Source: DASRDS01 sp035569435
GTDB lineage: Bacteria; Gemmatimonadota; Gemmatimonadetes; Gemmatimonadales; Gemmatimonadaceae
Direction: 5' to 3'
DNA length: 13,393 nucleotides
Assembly: GCA_035569435.1 (NCBI GenBank)
Contig: DATMNB010000182.1
Coordinates: 1-13,393 of the forward strand
The notes under the pieces were generated by a model. That model saw only the letters and a list, made by a program, of their open reading frames with translations. It was not told the origin of the DNA and did no database searches. The position numbers and the translations under genes were made by a program. Below are positions 6,577 through 13,393 of this stretch, piece after piece; the first letter of the stretch is position 1; each line of letters opens with the position of its first letter.

Positions 6577-7032
6577 TCAGGCCTGCAGGACGGGCAACCC
6601 GATCCGCTCGCGCACGACCACCTCTTCCGCGAGCAGGTCGGAGAGATGCACGCTCTCCAGCACATCGTCGATCTTGTGCTGCAACAACACCCACACGGGC
6701 CGAATGCTGCAGCTCACCGACTCCGAGCACCGGCCTTCCTCCACCGGATGGCTCACGCAGTGGAGATCAAACGTCGCCAGCTCCGACGCCGCAATGACGT
6801 CGCGAATCGAGATCATGCTCGCGGGACGGGCCAGCACATACCCCCCGTGCGCCCCCCGCATACTCTTGACGACGTCGGCGCGCCGCAGCCTGAGCAGGAT
6901 CTGCTCGACGTAATCCCCCGGGAGCCGCTCTCGGGCCGCCAGGTCACGACCGGTCACCGGCCCCTCGGACGCGCGCTTCGCGAGGTGGAGGGCACAGATC
7001 AGCCCGTATTCGGCCCAAGTCGTAATTCTCAC
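6577..7032 (-). CDS. Rrf2-family transcription regulator with three-Cys cluster motif
   Basis: Rrf2 proteins (IscR, NsrR, RsrR, CymR) are dimeric winged-helix repressors, several of which sense iron, nitric oxide or redox state through an Fe-S cluster. The 151-residue product begins MRITTWAEYGLICALHLAK. The recognition helix and wing lie in YVEQILLRLRRADVVKSMRGAHGGYVLARP (41-70). Cys92, Cys102 and Cys108 follow in a C-x9-C-x5-C pattern; the last spacing and the position of Cys92 match IscR, but the first spacing is four residues longer. Glu8 stands where NsrR/RsrR carry an acidic cluster ligand. The start is GTG at 7032, 21 bp after the aspA stop and without a Shine-Dalgarno. The target is unknown; the redox genes upstream are candidates. 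Confidence 0.93.
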   Translation of the reverse strand: MRITTWAEYGLICALHLAKRASEGPVTGRDLAARERLPGDYVEQILLRLRRADVVKSMRGAHGGYVLARPASMISIRDVIAASELATFDLHCVSHPVEEGRCSESVSCSIRPVWVLLQHKIDDVLESVHLSDLLAEEVVVRERIGLPVLQA

Positions 7033-7053
7033 ATTTGTACGATAGACGTTTGC
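7033..7053 (-). promoter_or_regulatory. Possible leaderless promoter/operator before the Rrf2 gene
   Basis: The 21-bp gap between aspA and the Rrf2 gene is AT-rich for this region and lacks a Shine-Dalgarno. TATCGT (7044-7039) is six bases before the GTG start, the spacing expected for a -10 element of a leaderless transcript. CAAACGT and CAAATGT recur 15 bases apart (7052-7046 and 7037-7031). No -35 is clear. This is a suggestion only. Confidence 0.25.
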
Positions 7054-8490
7054 TTACCCCGCCGCCACCCCGCCATGCGCCCCACCCGGCACGCCAATCT
7101 CCGTCATCTTCTTGAGATCCAGCACGTCGTCGATCACATCCGACGGTAGCACCGCCTCTCGGGTCACGAGATCCCGAATCAGGATGTTCTCCTTGACCGA
7201 CTGCTTGCTGATCTCCGCCGCACGCGCATATCCGATCTGCGGCGCCAACGCCGTCGCCAGCGCCGCCGAGCGCTCGACCCAGTAGGCGCACTGCTCCGCG
7301 TTGGCCTCGATTCCACGCACACAGCGCACCGCAAACACCAGCATCGCGTTCGTCAGTATCGTGCTCGACAACAGCACGTTAAAGGCGATCACCGGCATCA
7401 TGACATTGAGCTCCAACTGCCCATGCTCGGCGGCCGCCGAGACGCAGGCATCGCACCCGATGACTTGAAAACACACCTGATTCACCATCTCGGCGATCGA
7501 CGGATTCACTTTCCCCGGCATGATCGACGACCCAGGCTGCACCGCCGGGAGGCGTATCTCATCGAGCCCCGTCCGCGGCCCCGAGGCCAGCAGCCGGAGG
7601 TCCGAGGCAATCTTGCTCACATCGAGCGCCAGAACGCGCATCTGGGCGCTGTAGCCCGCCACGTCACCCATGCTCTGCATGAGCTGCACGCGATCAGTCC
7701 CTTCCCGGAGCGTGTGCCCCGTGGCGACGCGCAGGTGTTTGACCATGAGCGCCGGGTACTCCGGCTCGACGTTCACCCCCGTCCCCACCGCGCTCCCGCC
7801 GATCCCGAGATCCATCAAGTAGTCGGCCGCGTCGGCCACGCGCCGGAACCCCCGCTCGATCGTCACCGCGTACGCGCGAAACTCTTGGCCCAACCGAATC
7901 GGCATCGCGTCCTGCAGGTGCGTTCGGCCGGCCTTGACGATGTTGTCAAACTCCACGCCCTTGGCCGCCAACGCCTCTCTCAACTCACGCGCCGCCAAGA
8001 TCAGCGCGCGGCACTCGGTGAGCGCCGCCAGCCGGATCGCCGTCGGAATCACGTCGTTGGTCGACTGCGCCATGTTGACGTGGTCGTTCGGATGCACGGG
8101 CTCGTACGTCCCGCGCTTCGACCCGAGGATCTCGTTGGCCCGGTTGGCCAACACCTCGTTCACGTTCATGTTGTGCGACGTCCCGGCCCCGGCCTGATAC
8201 ACGTCGACCACGAACTGGTCGGCATGCTGGCCGGCCAATACCTCGTCGGCCGCCTTCACGATCGCGTTGGCCAGCCGGCGGTCGAGCCGCCCGGTCTCGG
8301 CGTGCGTCAACGCCGCGGCCCGCTTGATCTGCACAGTCGCGGCGACGAACGACGGCCACGGCTTGAGCCCACTGATCGGGAAGTTCTGCACGGCCCGCTC
8401 GGTCTGCACACCGTAGAGCGCCGTGGCGGGCACCTCGAGCGTGCCCAAGGGATCGCGTTCGGTGCGGACGCCTGGTGTGCTTTGTGTCAT
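7054..8490 (-). CDS. aspA: Aspartate ammonia-lyase
   Basis: AspA deaminates L-aspartate to fumarate and ammonia in the cytoplasm. The 478-residue product has the usual length for the fumarase/aspartase superfamily. DPLGTLEVPATALYGVQTER opens it, followed by GAGTSHNMN (101-109), HVNMAQSTND (137-146), GRTHLQDAMPIRLGQEF (188-204) and the catalytic-loop signature GSSIMPGKVNP (320-330). SGPRTGLDEIRLPAVQPG and NQVCFQVIG match aspartases (Bacillus AspB type) better than class II fumarases, so aspartase is preferred; only an assay would exclude fumarase. The ATG at 8490 overlaps the AhpD-like gene's stop by four bases (ATGA). The frame is open further upstream, but that region belongs to the AhpD-like gene. 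Confidence 0.92.
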   Translation of the reverse strand: MTQSTPGVRTERDPLGTLEVPATALYGVQTERAVQNFPISGLKPWPSFVAATVQIKRAAALTHAETGRLDRRLANAIVKAADEVLAGQHADQFVVDVYQAGAGTSHNMNVNEVLANRANEILGSKRGTYEPVHPNDHVNMAQSTNDVIPTAIRLAALTECRALILAARELREALAAKGVEFDNIVKAGRTHLQDAMPIRLGQEFRAYAVTIERGFRRVADAADYLMDLGIGGSAVGTGVNVEPEYPALMVKHLRVATGHTLREGTDRVQLMQSMGDVAGYSAQMRVLALDVSKIASDLRLLASGPRTGLDEIRLPAVQPGSSIMPGKVNPSIAEMVNQVCFQVIGCDACVSAAAEHGQLELNVMMPVIAFNVLLSSTILTNAMLVFAVRCVRGIEANAEQCAYWVERSAALATALAPQIGYARAAEISKQSVKENILIRDLVTREAVLPSDVIDDVLDLKKMTEIGVPGGAHGGVAAG

Positions 8491-9029
8491 GTCGTGATCG
8501 GGATGCGCAACGCGTTGGCGAAGCGGTTGAAGTAGCTGAACAACGTGGCCGCCGCCGTGATCTCCACGATTTGCGGCGTCTGCCAATGCTCGGCGAGCCG
8601 GGCAAACGTCTCGTCCGCGACGCGGCCACCCGTGGGCGCGATCTCGGTCGCGTAGGCCAGTGCCGCAGCCCACGCAGGCTCGAACCCGGCGTAGTCCTCT
8701 GCCGCCAGCGCCCCGACCTGCTCGGCCGTGCCGCCCAGGCGTTGCACGAGCTTCGTGTGCGACGCCAGACAGTACTCGCAGCCGTTGACCTGCGACACCC
8801 GACAGGCGACGAGCTCCTTGAGCAGCACGCTGACCTGCCCCGGGCCCATCACGGCCTGCATGTGCGCGTAGAGCGTCTCGACGATCGGCGGGCGCTGGGC
8901 CGCGATCCGAAACAGGTTGGGCACATTCCCGCGTTGCCGCAAAAACGTCTCGAAGATCGTCGCCGTTGCCGGCGGGACGGCGCTGACATCGACCATCGGC
9001 AGACGCGCCGATTCCACGATAGTGCTCAT
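8487..9029 (-). CDS. AhpD-like / carboxymuconolactone decarboxylase-family protein
   Basis: The family (peroxidase-related, AhpD-like fold) uses a CxxC pair for thiol-based reduction of peroxides or disulfides. The 180-residue product has RQRGNVPNLFRIAAQRP near 31-47 and the active-site stretch KELVACRVSQVNGCEYC, with Glu72, Cys84, Cys87 and His91. The C-terminal FSYFNRFANALRIP is typical of the peroxidase-related subgroup. The ATG at 9029 is chosen over an upstream TTG (9062) because GAGG lies five bases before it. The gene follows the DUF4149-like gene by 7 bp and overlaps aspA by 4 bases. Its electron donor may be the thioredoxin system encoded by trxB in the same block, which is an inference. 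Decarboxylase activity is not implied. Confidence 0.88.
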   Translation of the reverse strand: MSTIVESARLPMVDVSAVPPATATIFETFLRQRGNVPNLFRIAAQRPPIVETLYAHMQAVMGPGQVSVLLKELVACRVSQVNGCEYCLASHTKLVQRLGGTAEQVGALAAEDYAGFEPAWAAALAYATEIAPTGGRVADETFARLAEHWQTPQIVEITAAATLFSYFNRFANALRIPITT

Positions 9030-9034
9030 AGGGG

Positions 9035-9038
9035 CCTC
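9035..9038 (-). promoter_or_regulatory. Shine-Dalgarno site of the AhpD-like gene
   Basis: GAGG on the minus strand overlaps the stop codon of the upstream membrane-protein gene and lies five bases before ATG at 9029. It favours that start over TTG at 9062. Confidence 0.6.
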
Positions 9039-9504
9039 ATACGGGTTCACGCGCGGGTGCAATCGCAGCGCACACCATGAAAACGGCAGCCGCGAGCATG
9101 GCCACGCCGAGGCACGCCACGCTCAGACCGTGTAGCCGGCCGAACGCCTGTCGGCGCGCATCGTCTGGCGCGAGGGCGTCGACGGCGCCGGCGATCGTCG
9201 CCCGCACGCGCTCGATACTGGGTAGGATCACGAATTGCGCGATGCCGCTGGTGATTGTCATCACGATCCCCGCGCCGGCGCGCCAATATCCGAGCGCCGA
9301 GCTCGTCAACGCGCCATCGGCAATGGCCAGAAGCCCGGCTATCAAGCCACCGATGAACAGCACGGGAAAGACGGGGCCGAGCACGGCGCCGGCAAGCGTG
9401 CGCGATGGAAGCACGGCGAACGCCGTGGGGGCAACGGTCGCCGACAGCAGGAGCGACGCGCCAAACCAGGCGGCGACGAGCAGCGCGATGCTGACAGTAC
9501 GCAT
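9037..9504 (-). CDS. DUF4149-like four-helix membrane protein
   Basis: This 155-residue inner-membrane protein has about four hydrophobic segments, near 5-30, 43-65, 75-95 and 128-150. VAPTAFAVLPSRTLAGAVLGPVF and the FGRLHGLSV loop resemble DUF4149 (TMEM205-like) proteins. That domain has no established bacterial function. The ATG at 9504 follows the MBL-hydrolase stop by three bases (TAATCCATG) without a good Shine-Dalgarno, so it probably relies on coupled translation. Its stop overlaps the ribosome-binding site of the AhpD-like gene. The conserved His in RLHGLS could bind metal or haem, but nothing here proves it. The family call is from memory of the pattern. Confidence 0.75.
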   Translation of the reverse strand: MRTVSIALLVAAWFGASLLLSATVAPTAFAVLPSRTLAGAVLGPVFPVLFIGGLIAGLLAIADGALTSSALGYWRAGAGIVMTITSGIAQFVILPSIERVRATIAGAVDALAPDDARRQAFGRLHGLSVACLGVAMLAAAVFMVCAAIAPAREPV

Positions 9505-9507
9505 GGA

Positions 9508-10149
9508 TTACCGGCGAATCGGGCGCGCCGCGCCCTGAAGGAACCCGTTTGTGGCGACCTCGTGTCCAATCGTCGTGGACGGCCCATGCCCGGGATGCAC
9601 CAGGAGGCTCGACTCCCACGTCGCGGCCCGCGCGAGCGAGGCGGCCATGTCCTCGGGATTGCAGAACGGCAAATCGGTGCGGCCGACGGAGCCGGCAAAC
9701 AGGAGATCGCCCCCGAACACCCGATTGTCCCCGATGAACGCCACGTGACCCGGCGCGTGGCCCGGAACGTGGGCGACGGTGAACGTCGTCGTCCCCAGTC
9801 GCAGCCGGTCGTCGTCAGCCAGCTCGAGATCCACCTCTGGCGGCGCATCGAACGACAGCCCGTAGAGGGCGGCGACCTCGTCGCCACGCTCGTACAGCGG
9901 CTGATCGAGCGGATGCAGATAGATCGGCACATCGATCTCGCGGCGAATGGCGGCGATGCCGCCGATATGATCGATGTGGGCGTGCGTGAGCCAGATCGCC
10001 GTCAGCCGGGCGCCTGACTTACGCAGGGCGTCGAGCAATCGCTCCCCTTCGTCGCCTGGGTCGATGTACACGGCCTCGCCCGACGCTTCATCGACCACGA
10101 GATACGCGTTCTCGGCAAATGCGCCGACCGTGGTCGCGGTAACGATCAT
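9508..10149 (-). CDS. Metallo-beta-lactamase-fold hydrolase (glyoxalase II-like)
   Basis: Small hydrolases of this type are dinuclear-metal enzymes, often thioesterases related to glyoxalase II. The 213-residue product has THAHIDH (55-61), the PGHAPGH segment with His131, GGDLLF with Asp148, and PGHGPSTTIGHE with His188, which together form the complete metal site. SVGRTDLPF is typical of the YcbL-like subgroup, which lacks the long C-terminal glutathione-binding domain of true GloB. The substrate is therefore uncertain. The ATG at 10149 has GAGGA six bases upstream and overlaps the trxB stop by four bases (ATGA). The DUF4149-like gene follows after three bases. Confidence 0.93.
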   Translation of the reverse strand: MIVTATTVGAFAENAYLVVDEASGEAVYIDPGDEGERLLDALRKSGARLTAIWLTHAHIDHIGGIAAIRREIDVPIYLHPLDQPLYERGDEVAALYGLSFDAPPEVDLELADDDRLRLGTTTFTVAHVPGHAPGHVAFIGDNRVFGGDLLFAGSVGRTDLPFCNPEDMAASLARAATWESSLLVHPGHGPSTTIGHEVATNGFLQGAARPIRR

Positions 10150-11171
10150 GCGTAGTCCTCGACTTGCTCTTCCGTCGCGGGCACCGGCCCCTCGGCGGTC
10201 TCCAGGATCGGCGACTCACCGACGCCATGGTGGGCGAGCCAGCGCTCGGCTTCCAGTGCCGCCATGCATCCCGCCCCCGCCGATGAGATCGCCTGGCGGT
10301 AGTAGTCGTCGATCACGTCGCCCGCCGCGAACACCCCTGGCACGCTCGTGGCCGTGCGCCACGGCGCCACCTTGATGTAGCCGTGCTCGGTTAGCGGCAG
10401 CTGTCCCTTGAGAAAGCTGGTGTTGGGCGCGTGGCCAATGGCCACAAACAGGCCGCCCACATCGATCGTGCGCTGGGCGCCGGTCTGGGTGTCCTCAACC
10501 ACGATCCCCGTGATCACGTCGTCGCCAAGGATCTCGACGACCTTGGAGTTCCACAACACCTTGATCTTGTCGTGCGCCAGCACGCGGTTCGCCATCACCT
10601 TGGATGCGCGGAAGCTGTCGCGCCGGTGAATGATCAGGACCTCGCGCGCGAACTTGCAGAGGTAGCTCGCCTCCTCCATCGCCGTGTCGCCGCCACCGAC
10701 GACGGCGAGCACCTGATTCCGGAAATGCGGGAGCGCACCGTCGCAGACGGCACAGGCGCTGACGCCACCCCCCGACTTGGCCAACCGGATCTCGTTGGGC
10801 AACCCGATCCACTTGGCCGCAGCCCCGGTCGCCACGACCACCGTACGCGCTTCGACGGGCGGGCTGTAGTTAGGCGTGAGCACAAACGGGTGCCGCGTGA
10901 AGTCCACCGCGGAGATGAGCTCGGGGACCACGCGCGCGCCATAGCGCTGCGCCTGCTCCTTCATGCGCTCCATGAGCTCGGGCCCCGAGACGCCTTCCGG
11001 AAACCCGGGGTAATTCTCGATGTCGGTCGTCAGCATGAGCTGCCCGCCGGGCACTTCCGTGCCGATGGTCTCACCCTCGAAGACGACCGGATTGAGCGCC
11101 GCACGCGCCGCATATACCGCAGCCGTCCAGGCCGCGGGCCCGGAGCCAATGATGGCGATCGTCTCAGGCAT
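10146..11171 (-). CDS. trxB: Thioredoxin reductase (NADPH)
   Basis: TrxB passes electrons from NADPH through FAD to thioredoxin. The 341-residue product has the FAD site GSGPAA (9-14), the redox pair Cys140-A-V-Cys143 followed by Asp144, the NADPH site GGGDTAMEEA (159-168), HRRDSFRA (182-189, the NADPH-selecting Arg pair) and AAGDV (282-286). It runs about 20 residues longer than the E. coli enzyme; the acidic tail ending TEEQVEDYA is extra. GAGGG lies five bases before the ATG at 11171. The stop of the cysteine-rich Rossmann gene is 8 bp upstream, and the MBL hydrolase overlaps downstream. Ferredoxin-dependent relatives lack the HRR motif, so NADPH is the likely donor. Confidence 0.96.
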   Translation of the reverse strand: MPETIAIIGSGPAAWTAAVYAARAALNPVVFEGETIGTEVPGGQLMLTTDIENYPGFPEGVSGPELMERMKEQAQRYGARVVPELISAVDFTRHPFVLTPNYSPPVEARTVVVATGAAAKWIGLPNEIRLAKSGGGVSACAVCDGALPHFRNQVLAVVGGGDTAMEEASYLCKFAREVLIIHRRDSFRASKVMANRVLAHDKIKVLWNSKVVEILGDDVITGIVVEDTQTGAQRTIDVGGLFVAIGHAPNTSFLKGQLPLTEHGYIKVAPWRTATSVPGVFAAGDVIDDYYRQAISSAGAGCMAALEAERWLAHHGVGESPILETAEGPVPATEEQVEDYA

Positions 11172-11176
11172 CTATG

Positions 11177-11181
11177 CCCTC
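11177..11181 (-). promoter_or_regulatory. Shine-Dalgarno site of trxB
   Basis: GAGGG on the minus strand starts inside the stop codon of the upstream gene and lies five bases before the trxB ATG. It suggests the ribosome moves from one gene to the next. Confidence 0.65.
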
Positions 11182-11914
11182 ACTCAATGGAAAGAACGCT
11201 CAATGCACCATGGCAGTGCGAGACTGTTCCGACAAGCACCCGCGCCGGCCCAGCGGTTCCTGCCGCCCGGACAACACTGTCGGCGGCCACCACCGCGGCG
11301 CAGTCGATCATGCCGACCCCATACGCGCGGTGTGTGCAGTGAAATATAACCGGCCCCGCCACCGGCCGGCCCCGCGCGCGCTCCGCCTCCGCCAGGCTCG
11401 CCACGGCGGCCGGCATCGTCCAATCCCGTGGACCCCGTGTGTGTGGGCACTTGGCCGGCTCGATACAGTTGACGGGACACATCCACGTGGCATAGCTCAC
11501 GTAGCGTGTGCCATCGACGCCTGGACGCTGCCACGGCACATCGACTGTGGCGTCCTCCCCGAGCGGGACCGTCGCGACCCGACGGCCCGGCCACCGATCG
11601 CGGGCTCTATCGTACAGCCACTCATAGAGCAGATGCGGCATGAGCGGCGACGGGACGATCGCGTCACGCGTGTCCGGTTCGAGGTTCTTGAGATACTCCC
11701 CAAAAAACGTTGCCCAGTCAGCGACGACATGCTCCGCGCCACCGTGCGTCGCGACCGCGCACGCCGGGTCTCGATCGACGACGATCAATCTGTCCCACGT
11801 CAGCGCATTCGCCTCGCGCGCGCGATGCAACTGGCGCACGTAGTAGCTGCCATAGCACCCGCCGCCAACGACGACGATCGTGCCGTACGCAACACCCGCT
11901 TCAACTCCGGACAT
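11180..11914 (-). CDS. Unrecognised Rossmann-fold protein with C-x3-C-x5-C motif
   Basis: I cannot assign a function. The 244-residue product opens with a nucleotide-binding fold: TIVVVGGGCYGS (G-x-G-x-x-G near 17-22), then LIVVDRD, with Asp47 placed to hold a ribose, as in NAD-binding domains. The second half carries WMCPVNCIEPAKCPHTRGPRDW, with Cys146, Cys150 and Cys156, then IFHCTHRAYGVGMIDC (Cys193, Cys205) and GTVSHCHG (Cys234 between two His). Such Cys/His spacing suggests a metal or Fe-S site. The ATG at 11914 is preferred (GGTGG five bases before) over ATG at 11926; it overlaps the SDR stop by 14 bases. trxB follows after 8 bp, so a redox role is a fair guess. TrkA-N-like or oxidoreductase relatives are possible. 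Confidence 0.8.
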   Translation of the reverse strand: MSGVEAGVAYGTIVVVGGGCYGSYYVRQLHRAREANALTWDRLIVVDRDPACAVATHGGAEHVVADWATFFGEYLKNLEPDTRDAIVPSPLMPHLLYEWLYDRARDRWPGRRVATVPLGEDATVDVPWQRPGVDGTRYVSYATWMCPVNCIEPAKCPHTRGPRDWTMPAAVASLAEAERARGRPVAGPVIFHCTHRAYGVGMIDCAAVVAADSVVRAAGTAGPARVLVGTVSHCHGALSVLSIE

Positions 11915-12632
11915 GCCGCCCACCATCGACGATAATCGTCTCGCCCGTGATGTAGTCCGACTCGATCAGAAAGATGACCGTGCGCACGACATCGTCGGGG
12001 CTCCCGAGATGCTTCAACGGCGTGGTGGCGATCAAGTGGTCTGCCTGCGCCTTGTCCCAATGTTCGGGCAGGAGCACGGCACCGGGGGCAATGGCATTGA
12101 CGCGCACACGCGGGGCGAGGGCGTGCGCCAAAGCGCGCGTGAGCGCCACGACGCCGGCCTTGCTGACGCTGTGGGGCACGTAGGCAGTCCACGCCTCGAA
12201 ACCGGCGAGGTCGGCCATGTTCACCATCACGCCACCCTGCGCGGGCATCCGCTCCGCGGCGGCCTGTGATGTGAAGAACTGCGACCGCAGGTTGATGGCA
12301 AAGGTCTTGTCCCACATCTCGGGCGTCACCTCGGCCACCAGATGACGCTCCATGATCCCCGCCGAGTTGACGAGCACGTCGAAGGCGCCAAACGCGTCGG
12401 CCACCGTGTGCACCAGGGCGCCCGCCGCGTGCGCATCCGACAGGTCGGCACCAAACGTCCGCGCCTCGCCACCCGCGGCCCGAATCATCGCCGCGGTCTC
12501 CTCAGCGCCAGCCGCCGCATCGTTGTAGTGCACGGCCACCCGGGCGCCACGCGCGCCCAGCGCGACGGCAATCGCCCGACCGATCCGCCGGCCTGCCCCG
12601 GTGACAAGCGCCACGCGGCCGCGCGGATCCAT
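11901..12632 (-). CDS. Short-chain dehydrogenase/reductase (pteridine-reductase-like)
   Basis: SDR enzymes are NAD(P)-dependent oxidoreductases. The 243-residue product has the cofactor site TGAGRRIG near 11-18 (the RR favours NADPH, as in FolM/PTR1-like enzymes), VLVNSAG in place of NNAG, VRVNAIAPG and a C-terminal TGETIIVDGGRHV. The usual Y-x-x-x-K is HSVSK here: His154 stands where the catalytic Tyr belongs, with Lys158 kept. The usual Ser region reads VNMADLAG, with Asp as in pteridine reductases. I recall a related subgroup with the same His, so this is probably a family trait rather than decay. The ATG at 12632 follows the PHP-gene stop by 7 bp; no Shine-Dalgarno is seen. The substrate is unknown. 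Confidence 0.88.
   Translation of the reverse strand: MDPRGRVALVTGAGRRIGRAIAVALGARGARVAVHYNDAAAGAEETAAMIRAAGGEARTFGADLSDAHAAGALVHTVADAFGAFDVLVNSAGIMERHLVAEVTPEMWDKTFAINLRSQFFTSQAAAERMPAQGGVMVNMADLAGFEAWTAYVPHSVSKAGVVALTRALAHALAPRVRVNAIAPGAVLLPEHWDKAQADHLIATTPLKHLGSPDDVVRTVIFLIESDYITGETIIVDGGRHVRS
11920..11924 (-). promoter_or_regulatory. Shine-Dalgarno-like site deciding the start of the Rossmann/Cys gene
   Basis: GGTGG on the minus strand, five bases before ATG at 11914, inside the end of the SDR gene. The alternative ATG at 11926 has nothing comparable, so the shorter start is preferred. Confidence 0.45.
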
Positions 12633-12639
12633 AGGCGGG

Positions 12640-13393
12640 CTAGCTGGCTGACCCGCGATAGCGCCCGGCGCGGGATGCCTGCAGCGTGGCCCACTGCGCC
12701 GGGACGCGCATGGCACCCAGCGCCCGCGAGCCATCCGCGGCGCCATGCCAATCCGAGCCGCCGCTGCGCAAAAGACCCAGGTGGTCGGCAATGGCGCTCA
12801 GCCGGGCGACGTCCTCGGCGCCCTGGCTCGGATGCAGCACCTCGACCCCATCGAGCCCCAACCCCGCCAACGCCTGGATGCGCGCCAGCGTGCCCTCGCG
12901 TCCGGGATGGGCGAAGACCGCCACGCCACCCGACTCGTGGATCAAGCGCATGGCGTCACCCGCCGTCAGTCGGTGCTTCTCCACGTACGCCACCCGGTCG
13001 GCGCCCAGGTAGCGATCAAACGCCTCGCGCTGGGTCTGAACCCATCCGCCGGCCACGAGGGCCCGCGCGACGTGAGGCCGTCCCACCGCACCGCCGGCGG
13101 CCTGCGCCAGCACGGCGTCCATCGTCACCGCCACGCCGACCTTATTAAGCGCGCCGACGATCGCCTCGGCGCGCGTCACGCGGCTGCTTTGAAACATCGC
13201 CAGCGGCTCTGCCATGCGTGCCGGCGCATCCAGGTGCAGCCCGAGAATGTGTACCTCGCCGCCGCCGTCAAACGCGCTCAGCTCGACCCCGGCGATGACC
13301 GCCATGCCGGCCGCCTCGCCCGCGGCACGCGCCTGGGCGACGCCGGCCACGGTGTCGTGGTCGGTCAGCGCGACGGCGGTGAGCCGCGCGGCC
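12640..13393 (-). CDS. PHP-domain phosphoesterase, C-terminal part (start beyond window)
   Basis: PHP proteins are trinuclear-metal phosphoesterases. This one resembles the YciV group, whose members act on nucleoside 3',5'-bisphosphates and short RNAs. About 250 residues are visible, open to the window edge. ALTDHDTVAG (first residues seen) gives the D-H-D motif. IAGVELSA, GEVHILGLHLD, GRPHVARAL, VAVFAHPG and SGGSDWHG supply the later metal-binding Glu, His and Asp residues. The N-terminal H-x-H motif must lie just outside the window. The HPSQ segment has Gln where relatives I recall often have His. The stop TAG is at 12642-12640, 7 bp before the SDR start. A start inside the window is unlikely because the DHD motif would be lost. 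Confidence 0.9.
   Translation of the reverse strand, partial: AARLTAVALTDHDTVAGVAQARAAGEAAGMAVIAGVELSAFDGGGEVHILGLHLDAPARMAEPLAMFQSSRVTRAEAIVGALNKVGVAVTMDAVLAQAAGGAVGRPHVARALVAGGWVQTQREAFDRYLGADRVAYVEKHRLTAGDAMRLIHESGGVAVFAHPGREGTLARIQALAGLGLDGVEVLHPSQGAEDVARLSAIADHLGLLRSGGSDWHGAADGSRALGAMRVPAQWATLQASRAGRYRGSAS

Noticed and set aside
7054..8490. Class II fumarase (fumC)
   Set aside because: The superfamily signature is shared, but the flanking stretches (ALYGVQTER, SGPRTGLDEI, NQVCFQVIG) fit aspartases better.
8487..9062. TTG start at 9062 for the AhpD-like gene
   Set aside because: It would overlap the upstream gene by 26 bases and lacks a clear ribosome-binding site. ATG at 9029 has GAGG at good spacing.

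Overview
The window is GC-rich, densely packed bacterial chromosome. Ribosomal protein genes rpmJ, rpsM, rpsK and the 5' end of rpsD can be read directly, and nearly every other frame belongs to a conserved bacterial family. The wording of S13 and S4, the tight packing and the run pyrD-pyrF-rpmJ fit a Gemmatimonadota-like bacterium. That placement is an inference from memory of the family and was not tested by a search. I see no mobile element, CRISPR array, rRNA or phage gene.

Region 1 (1-4500, all minus strand) reads smpB > N-acetylmuramoyl-L-alanine amidase > pyrD > pyrF > rpmJ > rpsM > rpsK > rpsD (cut by the window edge). Gaps run from overlaps to 47 bp and no internal terminator is visible, so one transcript could join ribosome rescue, cell-wall hydrolysis, late UMP synthesis and the head of the alpha ribosomal operon.

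Region 2 (4500-5982) starts with a short AT-rich divergent promoter between smpB and a plus-strand acyltransferase-3 membrane protein. A tRNA-Leu(CAG) follows with its own promoter and a very strong bidirectional terminator. The terminator is flanked by an inverted, perfect 16-bp copy of the tRNA 3' end, making a 72-base near-palindrome.

Region 3 (5996-13393, all minus strand) reads PHP phosphoesterase (cut by the edge) > SDR > an unrecognised Rossmann/cysteine protein > thioredoxin reductase > metallo-beta-lactamase hydrolase > DUF4149-like membrane protein > AhpD-like protein > aspartate ammonia-lyase > Rrf2 regulator > helical hypothetical protein. Neighbours overlap or lie within about 30 bp, so it looks like one long operon or two nested ones. 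Its theme is thiol/redox chemistry (trxB, AhpD-like CxxC, Rrf2 cysteines) beside aspartate-to-fumarate metabolism. Both minus-strand blocks lack gene-free stretches over 100 bp.

No complete new defence or mobile system was found. The best candidates for something undescribed are the tRNA 3'-end inverted duplication around the terminator and the Rossmann/C-x3-C-x5-C protein coupled to trxB.
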